The notes: a model not told the origin generated them from the letters alone. A DNA stretch of 24,987 nt from Bacillota bacterium (GCA_023398575.1 JAEWSC010000085.1:1-24987); one strand, 5' to 3'; shown: positions 7,232-14,844, counted from the first letter of the stretch. Numbers and translations are program-made.

Positions 7232-8347
7232 ATGCAGTATCGCAAAAACCAGCGGGTGGTGGATTTGCAGGCCATTCGCGATAACGTACGAGCGTTAAAA
7301 GGCGCGGTGGGAGAGTCTGTTCAAGTGATGGCTGTGGTGAAGGCGGATGCTTATGGCCACGGCATGATAAAGGTGGCACAGGCCGCTTTACAGGCCGGTG
7401 CGACTTATCTTGGAGTGGCTACGCCGGACGAGGGCATTCAGCTTCGTGAGGATGGAATCAAAGCCCCGATTCTGATCTTTGGCGCACTTAGTAAGGATGG
7501 CGCGGAAGCCGCCGTTCGGTATGAGCTTACGCAAACCGTTTGCCGGGCGGAAATGATTGAATGGCTGTATGAGGAATGCCGGCTGCAAGGAAAAGAGGCC
7601 TTTGTCCACTTGAAGGTGGATTCGGGCATGGGCCGTATCGGTGTGAGAACAGTGGAAGAAGCACAGTCCATTTTGAATGCGCTGAAAAAGTGCCCTGGTG
7701 TAAAGCTCACCGGTGCGTTCACGCATTTTGCCGATGCGGACGGGGAAATAGAAGCATTTACGCTCAAGCAGCTAAAGATATTTGAAGATATAAGCCGCAT
7801 CCTTCCTGGTAGCATTCTCCGACATGCCGCCAACAGTGCCGCCACCTTGCGTTATCCGCAAACCCATTTTGACATGGTTCGGCCCGGTATTGCCATGTAC
7901 GGCTGTCCGCCGGTAAAAACAGTTATGCCTCTTCGCCCGGCCCAGCGCTGGGTGACGGAGATCGTTCACGTAAAGGAAATCGAGCCCGGTGATACCGTCA
8001 GCTACGGCCGCACCTTTACGTCTCAACATCTTATGCGCGTTGCTACGATTCCGGTTGGCTATGGCGACGGGTATCACCGCATGCTGTCCAACCGCGGAAA
8101 GGTCCTGGTCGGGGGGAGATTAGCCCCCATTCTAGGCCGGGTTTGCATGGACCAGACCATGGTGGATGTGACGGATATACCGGAAGCTGTCATCGGTGCG
8201 GAGGTTGTGCTGCTGGGCAGGCAGGGGGAAAACGAGATTACCCCTGATCAATTGGGCGCGTGGGCCGGTACGATCAGCTATGAGGTGCTGCTGGCCCCCA
8301 CAATGAGGGTACCAAGAAGTTATGAGCATGAAGAATACGATCAATGA
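7232..8347 (+). CDS. alr: Alanine racemase
   Basis: This is a PLP-dependent fold-type III enzyme interconverting L- and D-alanine for peptidoglycan. The PLP lysine is K37 in VVKADAYGHG and the second catalytic base is Y258 in VSYGRTF; the active-site GYGDG tyrosine lies at 277, the same 19-residue spacing as in Geobacillus Alr (Y265/Y284). RHAANSAATLR and MVRPGIAMYG are further family signatures, and CMDQTMVDVT lies near the C-terminus. At 371 aa it is full length. It starts 21 bp after the ACT gene behind a modest AGAAGG and overlaps the next gene by 26 bp. Confidence 0.97.
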   Translation: MQYRKNQRVVDLQAIRDNVRALKGAVGESVQVMAVVKADAYGHGMIKVAQAALQAGATYLGVATPDEGIQLREDGIKAPILIFGALSKDGAEAAVRYELTQTVCRAEMIEWLYEECRLQGKEAFVHLKVDSGMGRIGVRTVEEAQSILNALKKCPGVKLTGAFTHFADADGEIEAFTLKQLKIFEDISRILPGSILRHAANSAATLRYPQTHFDMVRPGIAMYGCPPVKTVMPLRPAQRWVTEIVHVKEIEPGDTVSYGRTFTSQHLMRVATIPVGYGDGYHRMLSNRGKVLVGGRLAPILGRVCMDQTMVDVTDIPEAVIGAEVVLLGRQGENEITPDQLGAWAGTISYEVLLAPTMRVPRSYEHEEYDQ

Positions 8348-8909
8348 AGAAAAAAGCGCGCTGCGCAAGGTGATGCGCGCATTGCCGCCACCTATGGAAC
8401 GTGAAGTGGAAGGCAGGGCAGCCGCTGAATTCCTTTTGGAATGGCCGGTATTTCAAATGGCCGAGATCATCGGCTGTTATGTTTCCATGCCCCATGAGAT
8501 CGACACATGGCCTGCGCTGCATGCCGTTTTAAATGCGGGCAAAACCTTGGCGCTGCCCAAGACATACGACAAAGGTGTAATGGAGTTTCGCCGGGTGGTT
8601 GACCCGGCTTTTTTGCATCCTGGCCGGTGGAATATACTCGAGCCGGCAGGCGATGCGCAAGTCATATCACCCAAGGCATTATCCCTATTGCTAATTCCGG
8701 CCTTGGCGGTGGATTATTGCGGGCATCGCCTTGGGCAGGGTGGAGGATACTATGACCGTTACTTGCCATATACAAATTGCCCGTTGGCCGCATTGATACT
8801 ATCCAGGCAGGTTGTCCCCTGCGTCCCTTGCGGGGAACGGGATTATTTGGTACAATGGATTATCACTGGCAACGGTGTTTTGCCAATTGAGCGTTGGGTC
8901 AAAGGATAG
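8322..8909 (+). CDS. 5-formyltetrahydrofolate cyclo-ligase
   Basis: This enzyme uses ATP to convert 5-formyl-THF to 5,10-methenyl-THF, returning the folate storage form to one-carbon metabolism. The signature LGQGGGYYDRYL (near residues 137-148) and CYVSMPHEIDT are typical, as are the N-terminal basic helix (EEKSALRKVMRAL) and a final VLPIERW. At 195 aa it has the usual length. It overlaps the alr 3' end by 26 bp. The exact start is uncertain: ATG at 8322 or at 8328, neither with a strong ribosome binding site, so coupling to alr translation is likely. Confidence 0.92.
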   Translation: MSMKNTINEEKSALRKVMRALPPPMEREVEGRAAAEFLLEWPVFQMAEIIGCYVSMPHEIDTWPALHAVLNAGKTLALPKTYDKGVMEFRRVVDPAFLHPGRWNILEPAGDAQVISPKALSLLLIPALAVDYCGHRLGQGGGYYDRYLPYTNCPLAALILSRQVVPCVPCGERDYLVQWIITGNGVLPIERWVKG

Positions 8910-8927
8910 AAAGGGACTGTTGATATC

Positions 8928-9734
8928 ATGCAAAAAGGCACAACTGGAAAAAAGAAGCCAAAGATTGTTGTAAAGGCGATGCTGGCTGGACAAGCATTTG
9001 ACACAATGTCGGTAAAGCGTGCGCTGCGGGTGGCCGGCGGCGTTTTGATCAGCATGTTTTTTTATGTGGTATTTGGCTTTATGTTGACGTTTGAGAGTCT
9101 TGTTCTGCGTATTCTTGTCAATGCTGTACTGCTTTTTATGGGCGCTGGGCTATTGTACATGACGGGCGCAACCCATGGCGAGGCGGACGTGGCGTTTGGC
9201 GAGATTATGTACCAGCGGGAAACGGAAGGGAAAGAGGTGCCGCAAAGCGAGCGCGCACGCAGCTTTTTGCCTTCCAAGGGTATTATAACCGCGCTTCTTG
9301 GAGCACTGCCTTTTATGCTGCTGGCCTTGGTGGTTACCTTTACAGCGCAATTGCAAACCTATTCCTTGGGTGCGCTGCCGGAATGGCTTTCCACTTACAG
9401 ACGTCAGCCGGAAATTGGTGATGCACTAAGGTATTATGAGACCGCTGTTGCCTTTGGTGTGCTGGACATTATCAAGCTGATTGTCCGGTTTGTGATTCTT
9501 CCCTTTATTGGCATCGTTGGCAGTGCCAACGCGCATGCTGTGTTGCTGGTAGAGAGAATAAGCCCGCTGCTTGTTCTTTTCGTACCGGCCGGTTATGCCT
9601 TGGGTTATTTGCGGGGCAAGGATCTGCGGGCGCGCGTGCATACCAGCATTGCTTTGAGCCGGCGCCGCAAAAAGAACAAGGAAAAAAAGGAGCGGCAGCG
9701 GCGGCAGCAAAAAGGCCCCGAGCAGCTGGTTTGA
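8928..9734 (+). CDS. Uncharacterised multi-pass membrane protein with basic C-terminal tail
   Basis: I do not recognise the family. The 268-aa protein has a basic N-terminus and about five predicted transmembrane segments (roughly 36-54, 58-79, 118-139, 178-198 and 211-228). A soluble loop at 80-117 and a YRRQPEIGDALRYYETA stretch lie between them. The last 25 residues are almost entirely Arg, Lys, Gln and Glu, suggesting a cytoplasmic tail that binds nucleic acid or acidic lipid head groups. It has no signal peptide cleavage motif and no catalytic motif I can name. It sits 18 bp after the cyclo-ligase and 13 bp before rsmD, in what looks like a shared transcript, so a housekeeping role is plausible. 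Confidence 0.75.
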   Translation: MQKGTTGKKKPKIVVKAMLAGQAFDTMSVKRALRVAGGVLISMFFYVVFGFMLTFESLVLRILVNAVLLFMGAGLLYMTGATHGEADVAFGEIMYQRETEGKEVPQSERARSFLPSKGIITALLGALPFMLLALVVTFTAQLQTYSLGALPEWLSTYRRQPEIGDALRYYETAVAFGVLDIIKLIVRFVILPFIGIVGSANAHAVLLVERISPLLVLFVPAGYALGYLRGKDLRARVHTSIALSRRRKKNKEKKERQRRQQKGPEQLV

Positions 9735-9747
9735 TGAGGAGGATACC

Positions 9748-10317
9748 GTGCGGATCATCGGCGGAGAAGCCCGTTCCAGGCTGATCGATGCCCCCCATGG
9801 CATGGATACGCGGCCTACTCAGGATAAGGTGCGGGAATCCCTGTTTAACATTCTTCAATGGCAAGTGCAGGACAGAACTGTTCTGGATTTGTTCGCAGGC
9901 AGCGGCGCGCTGGGCTTGGAAGCTTTAAGCCGTGGGGCAAAATTTGCGGTATTTGTGGATTCTGCAAGACAGGCAGCTGCCATTGTACAGGCTAACGCGG
10001 ACAAGCTGGGCTTTCACGATAGGGTAAAGGTTATTCAGGCGGATTGGCGCGCGGCGGTGACAAGGCTTGCATCCCAAGGAGAACGCGGCTTTGATTTGAT
10101 ATTCATGGACCCGCCGTACAAAATGGAAAACACAGGAGACATGTGCCGGCATCTTTTGGAATGCGGGGTTCTTGCTCCTGGGGCCACGATTGTGATTGAG
10201 CATAGCTGGGATGCGCCGCCTAAACTGCCGGAGTTATTTTGCCTGACAGACATCCGTCGTTATGGCAGCACGGGCATCACGTTTTGTACGCTTGCTGCAA
10301 AGGAGGAATCCGTCTGA
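9748..10317 (+). CDS. rsmD: 16S rRNA (guanine(966)-N(2))-methyltransferase RsmD
   Basis: RsmD methylates G966 of 16S rRNA using SAM. The protein opens with RIIGGEARSRLIDAPHGMDTRPTQDKVRESLFN, the family's N-terminal signature. SAM motif I is VLDLFAGSGALGLEALSRGA (near 45-64), and the catalytic motif IV is DPPY at 121-124. At 189 aa it is full length. The start is GTG at 9748 behind AGGAGGA. Its stop TGA overlaps the apparent CTG start of coaD. The pairing rsmD-coaD is common in Gram-positive bacteria. Confidence 0.96.
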   Translation: MRIIGGEARSRLIDAPHGMDTRPTQDKVRESLFNILQWQVQDRTVLDLFAGSGALGLEALSRGAKFAVFVDSARQAAAIVQANADKLGFHDRVKVIQADWRAAVTRLASQGERGFDLIFMDPPYKMENTGDMCRHLLECGVLAPGATIVIEHSWDAPPKLPELFCLTDIRRYGSTGITFCTLAAKEESV

Positions 10318-10811
10318 AAGATACACTGTGCGTATATCCCGGCAGCTTTGATCCAATTACATTAGGGCATATGGATATCATCATCAGAGCGGCCGGTATT
10401 TTCCCCAAAGTTATTGTCGCAGTACTTCGCAATCCAAATAAACCCGGCTGTTTTCCCTTGGAAAAGCGGGTCGAAATGATCCAAAAGGCATGCAGTGATA
10501 TTATGAATGTTTTTGTGGATTGTTTTGAAGGCCTTTTGGTAGACTATATGAAGGAAAAACATAGTAGCGTTGTCATACGCGGCCTGCGTGCGGTCAGTGA
10601 TTTTGAAGCCGAGTTTCAAATGGCGCAGGTTAACCGACAAATGTATGCCCCAATGGAAACGTTGTTTATGATGACTTCTCCCGAGCACGCTTATATCAGC
10701 TCCAGCGTTGTCAGGGAGATTGCAGCCTTTGGCGGGGATATTGAATCCTTTGTGCCCAAGGCCATCCTGACGGATATTTATCAGAAGTTTCCCCGCTTAC
10801 AAGCCGACTGA
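10314..10811 (+). CDS. coaD: Phosphopantetheine adenylyltransferase, apparent CTG start
   Basis: CoaD transfers AMP from ATP to 4'-phosphopantetheine, the penultimate step of coenzyme A synthesis. Visible motifs are VYPGSFDPITLGH (T/HxGH nucleotidyltransferase motif, T16-H19), IRGLRAVSDFEAEFQMAQVNR and the C-terminal ISSSVVREIA. The start is unusual: AAAGGAGG (10299-10306) lies 7 bp before a CTG at 10314, giving (M)KDTLCVYPGSFDP, which aligns in length with known CoaD N-termini and yields 165 aa. The in-frame TTG codons at 10239 and 10284 are inside rsmD, lack ribosome binding sites and would add 25 or 10 foreign residues. The CTG overlaps the rsmD stop as CTGA, as an ATGA coupling site would. 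Function is certain; the start is strongly inferred. Confidence 0.95.
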   Translation: MKDTLCVYPGSFDPITLGHMDIIIRAAGIFPKVIVAVLRNPNKPGCFPLEKRVEMIQKACSDIMNVFVDCFEGLLVDYMKEKHSSVVIRGLRAVSDFEAEFQMAQVNRQMYAPMETLFMMTSPEHAYISSSVVREIAAFGGDIESFVPKAILTDIYQKFPRLQAD

Positions 10812-10834
10812 TCCGATGTAAAGGAGGTTAATGC

Positions 10835-11452
10835 ATGGAACAGCATACGCGGGAGATCATTGACCAAATGGAAAGCTTGCTAATGAGCAGCTCTAAGATT
10901 CCCATGACCAATTTGCATATGGTTGACAAAACCAGATTATTGGGTTTGCTTCAGGATCTGGATCAAAGCCTTCCCAATGAAATCAAGCAGTCTCAAAATA
11001 TCATTCAAAACGAAGCCAGGATCATTGGCGAGGCCAGGACACGCGCTGAAAATACTGTGGCGGAGGCGAATCTAAAAGCCCGGCAGACTGTGGATGAGGC
11101 GGTCAGGTCTGCTCAATTGACCACCACCAATGCGCAGATGAAGGCGGATGAATTGTACCGCTCCAGCAATGAACAGGCCAGCCGCATCATCGCTGATACG
11201 CAGCGCCGTGCCAAAGATATTGTGAATGAAGCCGAGCAGCATGCCATGCAGCTGGTCAGCGAGGAAGAAATCGTCGCCCGTGCTCAGGCAGAATCCGAGG
11301 ATATCCGCCAGAGCGTCCAGGAGGAAATGGAAGCGCTTAGACAAGACATGTTCAACTATCTGGATGGGCTGCTGGACGAAACAGATAAGCTTTTGTCTGA
11401 CAAGGTACAGGCACTTCGCCGTACGCGGCAGGAGTTGCAGGCGCAGCGCTAA
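10835..11452 (+). CDS. Coiled-coil protein (ATP synthase B/DivIVA-like helical repeats)
   Basis: The 205-aa protein is almost wholly helical. After an N-terminal ~50 residues (MDQMESLLMSS-like region with a conserved-looking DKTRLLGLLQDLDQSLP), residues ~55-200 form a long charged coiled coil rich in Ala, Glu, Gln and Arg with repeating EA.R/EA.. heptads, resembling the second stalk of ATP synthase B or DivIVA. It has no transmembrane segment. Similar proteins are often found just after coaD in Clostridia, usually annotated only as ATPase or hypothetical. The ATG at 10835 follows a strong AAGGAGG. It is the last gene before the terminator at 11465. Function unknown; a structural or cell-division scaffold role is speculation. 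Confidence 0.85.
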   Translation: MEQHTREIIDQMESLLMSSSKIPMTNLHMVDKTRLLGLLQDLDQSLPNEIKQSQNIIQNEARIIGEARTRAENTVAEANLKARQTVDEAVRSAQLTTTNAQMKADELYRSSNEQASRIIADTQRRAKDIVNEAEQHAMQLVSEEEIVARAQAESEDIRQSVQEEMEALRQDMFNYLDGLLDETDKLLSDKVQALRRTRQELQAQR

Positions 11453-11464
11453 CGCTATCTCTTT

Positions 11465-11503
11465 CGATGAAAGCCGGCCATTTGACCGGCTTTCATCGAT
11501 TTT
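11465..11503 (+). terminator. Intrinsic terminator closing the paaK-coaD block
   Basis: A perfect 13-bp stem (11465-11477 with 11486-11498; CGATGAAAGCCGG and its complement) has an 8-nt loop and is followed by ATTTT. It lies 13 bp after the stop of the coiled-coil gene. Confidence 0.92.
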
Positions 11504-11800
11504 GCACGATTTCCTTGTAGTCTTACGCATCGACCTTGGCTTTGCCAGGCCGGTGTTCCGTTTTCAAAATGCGTTGCACTATGAAGACTCCAGGTTCGGG
11601 GATAAATCCCTCACCCTAGACTACGGACAGGAAATCGTGTAAGAAAAGCTTGCTTTGCAAGCACCCGCCTGTCCGGCAAAACCGTGCGAGACGATTACAC
11701 AAGAGGGGGGGCGGCCCCTCGTGCTGCCCAGGTGATGATATATCACCGATGTAGCATCCCATCAAAATACACCTGGGGTGAGCAGATCAAAACAATAACA
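11504..11800. other. Gene-free region with nested inverted repeats: structured RNA or MITE-like candidate
   Basis: No convincing gene is present. CACGATTTCC (11505-11514) and GTAGTC (11517-11522) pair with GACTAC (11619-11624) and GGAAATCGTG (11630-11639), closing a ~135-nt domain. Further perfect stems follow: GCTTGC/GCAAGC (11648-11662), GAGGGG/CCCCTC (11703-11720) and GGTGAT/ATCACC (11731-11747), plus CCCAGGTG/CACCTGGG (11727-11734 with 11770-11777). CGGACAGG (11624-11631) could instead pair with CCTGTCCG (11668-11675). The density of pairing suggests a structured RNA of unknown class. Alternatively the outer arms are short terminal inverted repeats of a small non-autonomous insertion placed right after a terminator. 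I match no known RNA family. Confidence 0.45.
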
Positions 11801-11863
11801 TAAAAACATATTGACTTTAGCCGAAATTCATCTGTTGTTCAAATGCAGTTCACAATCGGTTGA

Positions 11864-12016
11864 TACAATAACCTTGCAGTAAGGGATGCAAGCCACCGCA
11901 TCCCGGATGCAAACTCCTTTTCTTGGCATTTTAATGAATGCCGACCTCCCTATCCTCCATACAAGCAAAGCCCGCGTTTGCAGATGGCAGAACTGCAACC
12001 GCGGGCTTTGTCTTTT
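11864..12016 (+). ncRNA. Candidate small RNA with CU-rich linker and strong terminator
   Basis: An extended -10-like TGA-TACAAT ends at 11869. It is followed by a 7-bp hairpin GGGATGC/GCATCCC (11883-11904), a 6-bp hairpin GGCATT/AATGCC (11935-11952), an unpaired linker ACCTCCCTATCCTCC, and the terminator at 11966-12016. Start, hairpins, C-rich single strand and terminator are the layout of Firmicute regulatory RNAs that target Shine-Dalgarno sequences. There is no good -35 and no known homologue that I can name, so this is a structural guess. Confidence 0.35.
11966..12016 (+). terminator. Strong intrinsic terminator upstream of the HlyD-like gene
   Basis: An 11-bp stem CAAAGCCCGCG (11966-11976) pairs with 12000-12010, one mismatch follows, then TTGCAG/CTGCAA (11978-11983 with 11993-11998), with TCTTTT after it. 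No protein gene lies upstream within 500 bp, so it must end either read-through or a non-coding transcript. Confidence 0.85.
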
Positions 12017-12167
12017 CCAAAACACATGAAATTCCACTGTACATTTTTTGCATTCAGCAGCGGGAACGGTTCAGATACAGGCTGAATTTACCGTTTTTAA
12101 ACCGGGTTATTTGCTCTTAAGCCAGCCAAAATAGCATTGCGCAAAGCAAAAAGGCGGGCAAGACGAC

Positions 12168-13199
12168 ATGCGAAAATCAACGGCATCCTTATTCATGCTG
12201 GCAATTACGGCAGTAACCGCCGCGGCTTTATGGACATGGCCTGTAGAGCGGTGGGAGACGGTGAAGACCGTCAAAGTATCTCTTGGCAATGTGGAAAGGA
12301 CCGTGGCTGTTGTGGGAACAGCAGCTCGCAAAGGGGAATACTACAGCGCTCATCCAAAGGGCGGTGTTGTGGTGCAAGTATTTGTGCAAGATGGTCAGAT
12401 GGTGACAGCAGGAGATCCTCTGTACCGCCTGGATGATTCGCTGCAGCAGGCCGCATTGAGAAAGGTGATGCAGGCCATGGAAAATGCCGGAACCACAGAG
12501 GCGGCATGGGCTGACCAGGTCACGGAAGCTGCTCAAGCATTAGGCGACGAGGTACAGGTTTTAGCAAAGGAAGGGCTGAGTGCCTATACGGGCACCAGAG
12601 CAGAAATGACAGCCCAAGCCGATGCATTGACGGCAGAAATCGCTTCGCTGACCCAGCGTGCCTACAAGGATGGGGAGGTCTTGCAGGTCATGGCAAGAGA
12701 AGGCGAGCTGCTATTGCCGGGGAGCCCAGGCGCTGTGCTTTCCTCATTGGATGCGGAAATTCGGGCAGAGGTCAGTTCCAGGGACAGCCGACAGATAACT
12801 GAAGGAATGCGGGCTCGCATTTCAATAAACAGCATGCCTTTGGGGGAGGCAGTAGTGGAAAAGGTGGGTTTGTTGAAGCCCAACGCCCAGGGCATACCGT
12901 ATGCACAGGTTGTGCTTACACCGCTTGACGGCCTATCTGTTAACATCGGAACACAGGTGGATGTAGATGTGATCCTGGAGGCGCAGACCCAAGTGCCTGT
13001 GGTTCCGGCCGAGGCGGTTACGGATAAGGATACGGTTTTTCAAGTATATGAGGGCCGGGCCTGGGAACAGAATGCCGCCGTCCGTTTGTGGGATGGCAAC
13101 TGGGCGGCGTTGGGCGATTTACCGGTAGGTACAGAGCTTGTACTTTCCCCGGAAAAGGACCTGCGCGATGGTGTCAGGCTGAAGGTGGTGAGTCCATGA
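12168..13199 (+). CDS. HlyD/MacA-like efflux adaptor (membrane fusion protein)
   Basis: The 343-aa protein has an N-terminal membrane anchor (residues 5-24, LFMLAITAVTAAALWTWP) and no lipobox. A biotinyl-lipoyl-like half motif follows (GGVVVQVFVQDGQMVTAGDPLYRLDDS, about 64-91), then a helical region with Ala/Glu-rich stretches, a second lipoyl half near 175 (AREGELLLPGSPG) and β-barrel strands (ARISINSMPLGEAVVEKVGLL). This is the adaptor of MacAB-type ABC systems, which in Gram-positive bacteria work with an ABC permease on the cell surface to export peptides or sense envelope-active compounds. It overlaps the permease gene by 4 bp (ATGA). The ATG at 12168 has a weak AAGGCGGG upstream. Confidence 0.85.
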   Translation: MRKSTASLFMLAITAVTAAALWTWPVERWETVKTVKVSLGNVERTVAVVGTAARKGEYYSAHPKGGVVVQVFVQDGQMVTAGDPLYRLDDSLQQAALRKVMQAMENAGTTEAAWADQVTEAAQALGDEVQVLAKEGLSAYTGTRAEMTAQADALTAEIASLTQRAYKDGEVLQVMAREGELLLPGSPGAVLSSLDAEIRAEVSSRDSRQITEGMRARISINSMPLGEAVVEKVGLLKPNAQGIPYAQVVLTPLDGLSVNIGTQVDVDVILEAQTQVPVVPAEAVTDKDTVFQVYEGRAWEQNAAVRLWDGNWAALGDLPVGTELVLSPEKDLRDGVRLKVVSP

Positions 13200-14353
13200 G
13201 GTTTCGCGACGCAATTCATCTTGCGGCGGTGAATATATTTCAAACACCGCTGCGTTCCATTTTAACAGTGCTGGGGCTTGCTATCGGCATTGGTGCTATT
13301 CTTTCCGTACTCACACTGGGCGATGCGGGGCAGCAGCAGGTGGAAATGGAAATGACCCGTATGGGTGTGGATAAAGTATGGGTGACCGCCAGGGGGCAGA
13401 GCAGCCGCTTTTTGAACGCATCGGATGGACAGATGCTGCGGGAAAAAACCGGTGCCTTAGCCACTGCTCAAGCTCACATCAACATGGCTGTCAGTGCGGG
13501 GAATGAGACAGCTTACGCACAGGTGAGCGGCTGTGATGAGTATCTCTTTTCAGTGCAGCAATTTGCTGTTTTGGATGGCCGCCTTTTAAGCCATCGAGAT
13601 ATACAGGAGGGGGCGGCAGTGGCTGTCATCGATCATCAACTCGCACAGGTGCTATTTGGAGACGACGCTGATATTTGTGTGGGAAAACGTGTTTCCGTAG
13701 CAGGCCGGCTATACCATATTGTTGGACTTACTAAGGGCGTCAGCATGCAAATGAGCATTGGCTCTGACGGCGCGCTTTTGATTCCGCTTTCCGCCTTTGC
13801 TGATACCTTTGGCGAAGCGGTGACCAATGTCATGCTTTCCGTACCCAAAAACGTATCCGGGAATACATTGGCCAAGGAGGCCATGGCCGCTTTGGAAGGA
13901 ACCGGGGGCAGCTTTCAGGCTACCACCCTTCAAGCTGAAATTGAGGCGGCACGGGCGGTGGTGCGTATATTTGTAATGGTTTTGTGCTGCGTTGCCGTCA
14001 TTTGCATGCTGGTAGGCGGCATCGGCGTGATGAACATACTGCTGGTATCTGTTCGTGAGCGCAGGCAGGAAATAGGCGTGCTCAAGGCGTTGGGGGCGAC
14101 AGGATGGCATATATGCCTTTTGTTTTTGCTGGAGGCGGCTGCATACGCATTACTGGGAGGCGTTCTTGGTGTTATCACGGGGGCGGTTATTGTCCGCTTG
14201 ACCGGCAGCTGGATCGGTATTTGGGCCGTAATTCAACCAGGTCTTATCCCCCTGGCAGTAGGTTTCGCCACACTGATTGGCTTGTTTTTCGGTGTCGCAC
14301 CAGCTTGGCGCGCTGCCAGAATGGCACCTGTGGATGCCTTGAGGCAGTCATAG
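13196..14353 (+). CDS. MacB/FtsX-like ABC transporter permease
   Basis: The 385-aa protein has the MacB permease layout: first transmembrane helix near 20-42 (ILTVLGLAIGIGAILSVLTLG), an extracellular MacB-PCD domain (about 45-260, with GRLLSHRDIQEGAAVAVIDH), and three C-terminal helices after 270. The conserved FtsX segment RERRQEIGVLKALGATGW lies between helices 2 and 3, and the end reads APAWRAARMAPVDALRQS. It has no nucleotide-binding domain. The ATG at 13196 shares ATGA with the adaptor stop; an in-frame ATG at 13088 lies inside the adaptor gene. An ABC ATPase normally sits in such operons, but none is adjacent here. Confidence 0.9.
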   Translation: MRFRDAIHLAAVNIFQTPLRSILTVLGLAIGIGAILSVLTLGDAGQQQVEMEMTRMGVDKVWVTARGQSSRFLNASDGQMLREKTGALATAQAHINMAVSAGNETAYAQVSGCDEYLFSVQQFAVLDGRLLSHRDIQEGAAVAVIDHQLAQVLFGDDADICVGKRVSVAGRLYHIVGLTKGVSMQMSIGSDGALLIPLSAFADTFGEAVTNVMLSVPKNVSGNTLAKEAMAALEGTGGSFQATTLQAEIEAARAVVRIFVMVLCCVAVICMLVGGIGVMNILLVSVRERRQEIGVLKALGATGWHICLLFLLEAAAYALLGGVLGVITGAVIVRLTGSWIGIWAVIQPGLIPLAVGFATLIGLFFGVAPAWRAARMAPVDALRQS

Positions 14354-14376
14354 CCGTTCATCTTCAAATAGATAAG

Positions 14377-14410
14377 GACGCAGGAGCCTGAAAAGTGCTT
14401 GCGTCTTTTT
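14377..14410 (+). terminator. Intrinsic terminator after the adaptor/permease pair
   Basis: GACGCA (14377-14382) pairs with TGCGTC (14400-14405), with an inner AGC/GCT pairing around an A-rich loop, followed by TTTTT. Confidence 0.75.
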
Positions 14411-14794
14411 GGTTGTTCTGTAATAATGGTGTGGATGGGCATTGGCTGTGTTGATCGTGCAGTCACAAAAAGTCATGCGTTAGGAAGTCTTGTGCGGATG
14501 TTTCCATTATTGGTATTATCTTGGTACAATTTTTTTACCGGAATGTATTGTTTCTATTCTATATATTTTTTGCATATTGTTTGTCTGTTCTGGATGTTGT
14601 GTGGTAATTATATCCATATATACTTTTCATCCCCAGGCCTTCTGTCGATTTGGTGCATATTTTCTGACGTAACTGGCTGCCTTGGCAGATTATACGTTAT
14701 ATTTGGGAAGATATTCGCCATCGTATACATCGTGAACAAAGGCAGAATGGAATCTTTGTCAGTTTGACCTATTTCTTTTTTTACCTAAAATCTA

Positions 14795-14844
14795 TATAAT
14801 AAGGATAACTCACGGTGCGTATCATATTGGGGAAAAGCATCCCC
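14795..14844 (+). promoter_or_regulatory. msmX promoter -10 element and 5'-UTR hairpin
   Basis: A perfect TATAAT lies at 14795-14800, about 85 bp before the msmX start; the -35 at the right distance is poor, and a TTGACC at 14764 is too far (25-bp spacing). The leader contains a GGGGA/TCCCC hairpin (14829-14833 with 14840-14844), flanked by ATAT repeats that could lengthen it. Confidence 0.5.

Noticed and set aside
11504..11640. Group II intron, which often inserts just after terminators
   Set aside because: No domain V-like hairpin, no boundary consensus and no reverse transcriptase frame.
11226..11642. 138-codon plus-strand frame running from the coiled-coil gene into the gap
   Set aside because: Most of it is an alternative frame of the coiled-coil gene and it crosses the terminator; the tail has no recognisable domain.
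14399..14767. 122-codon hydrophobic frame in the AT-rich gap before msmX
   Set aside because: It begins with TTG inside a terminator, has no ribosome binding site, and its hydrophobicity follows from AT-rich composition.
14764..14800. TTGACC to TATAAT as a full msmX promoter
   Set aside because: The spacer is 25 bp, too long for a sigma-A promoter; only the -10 is kept.
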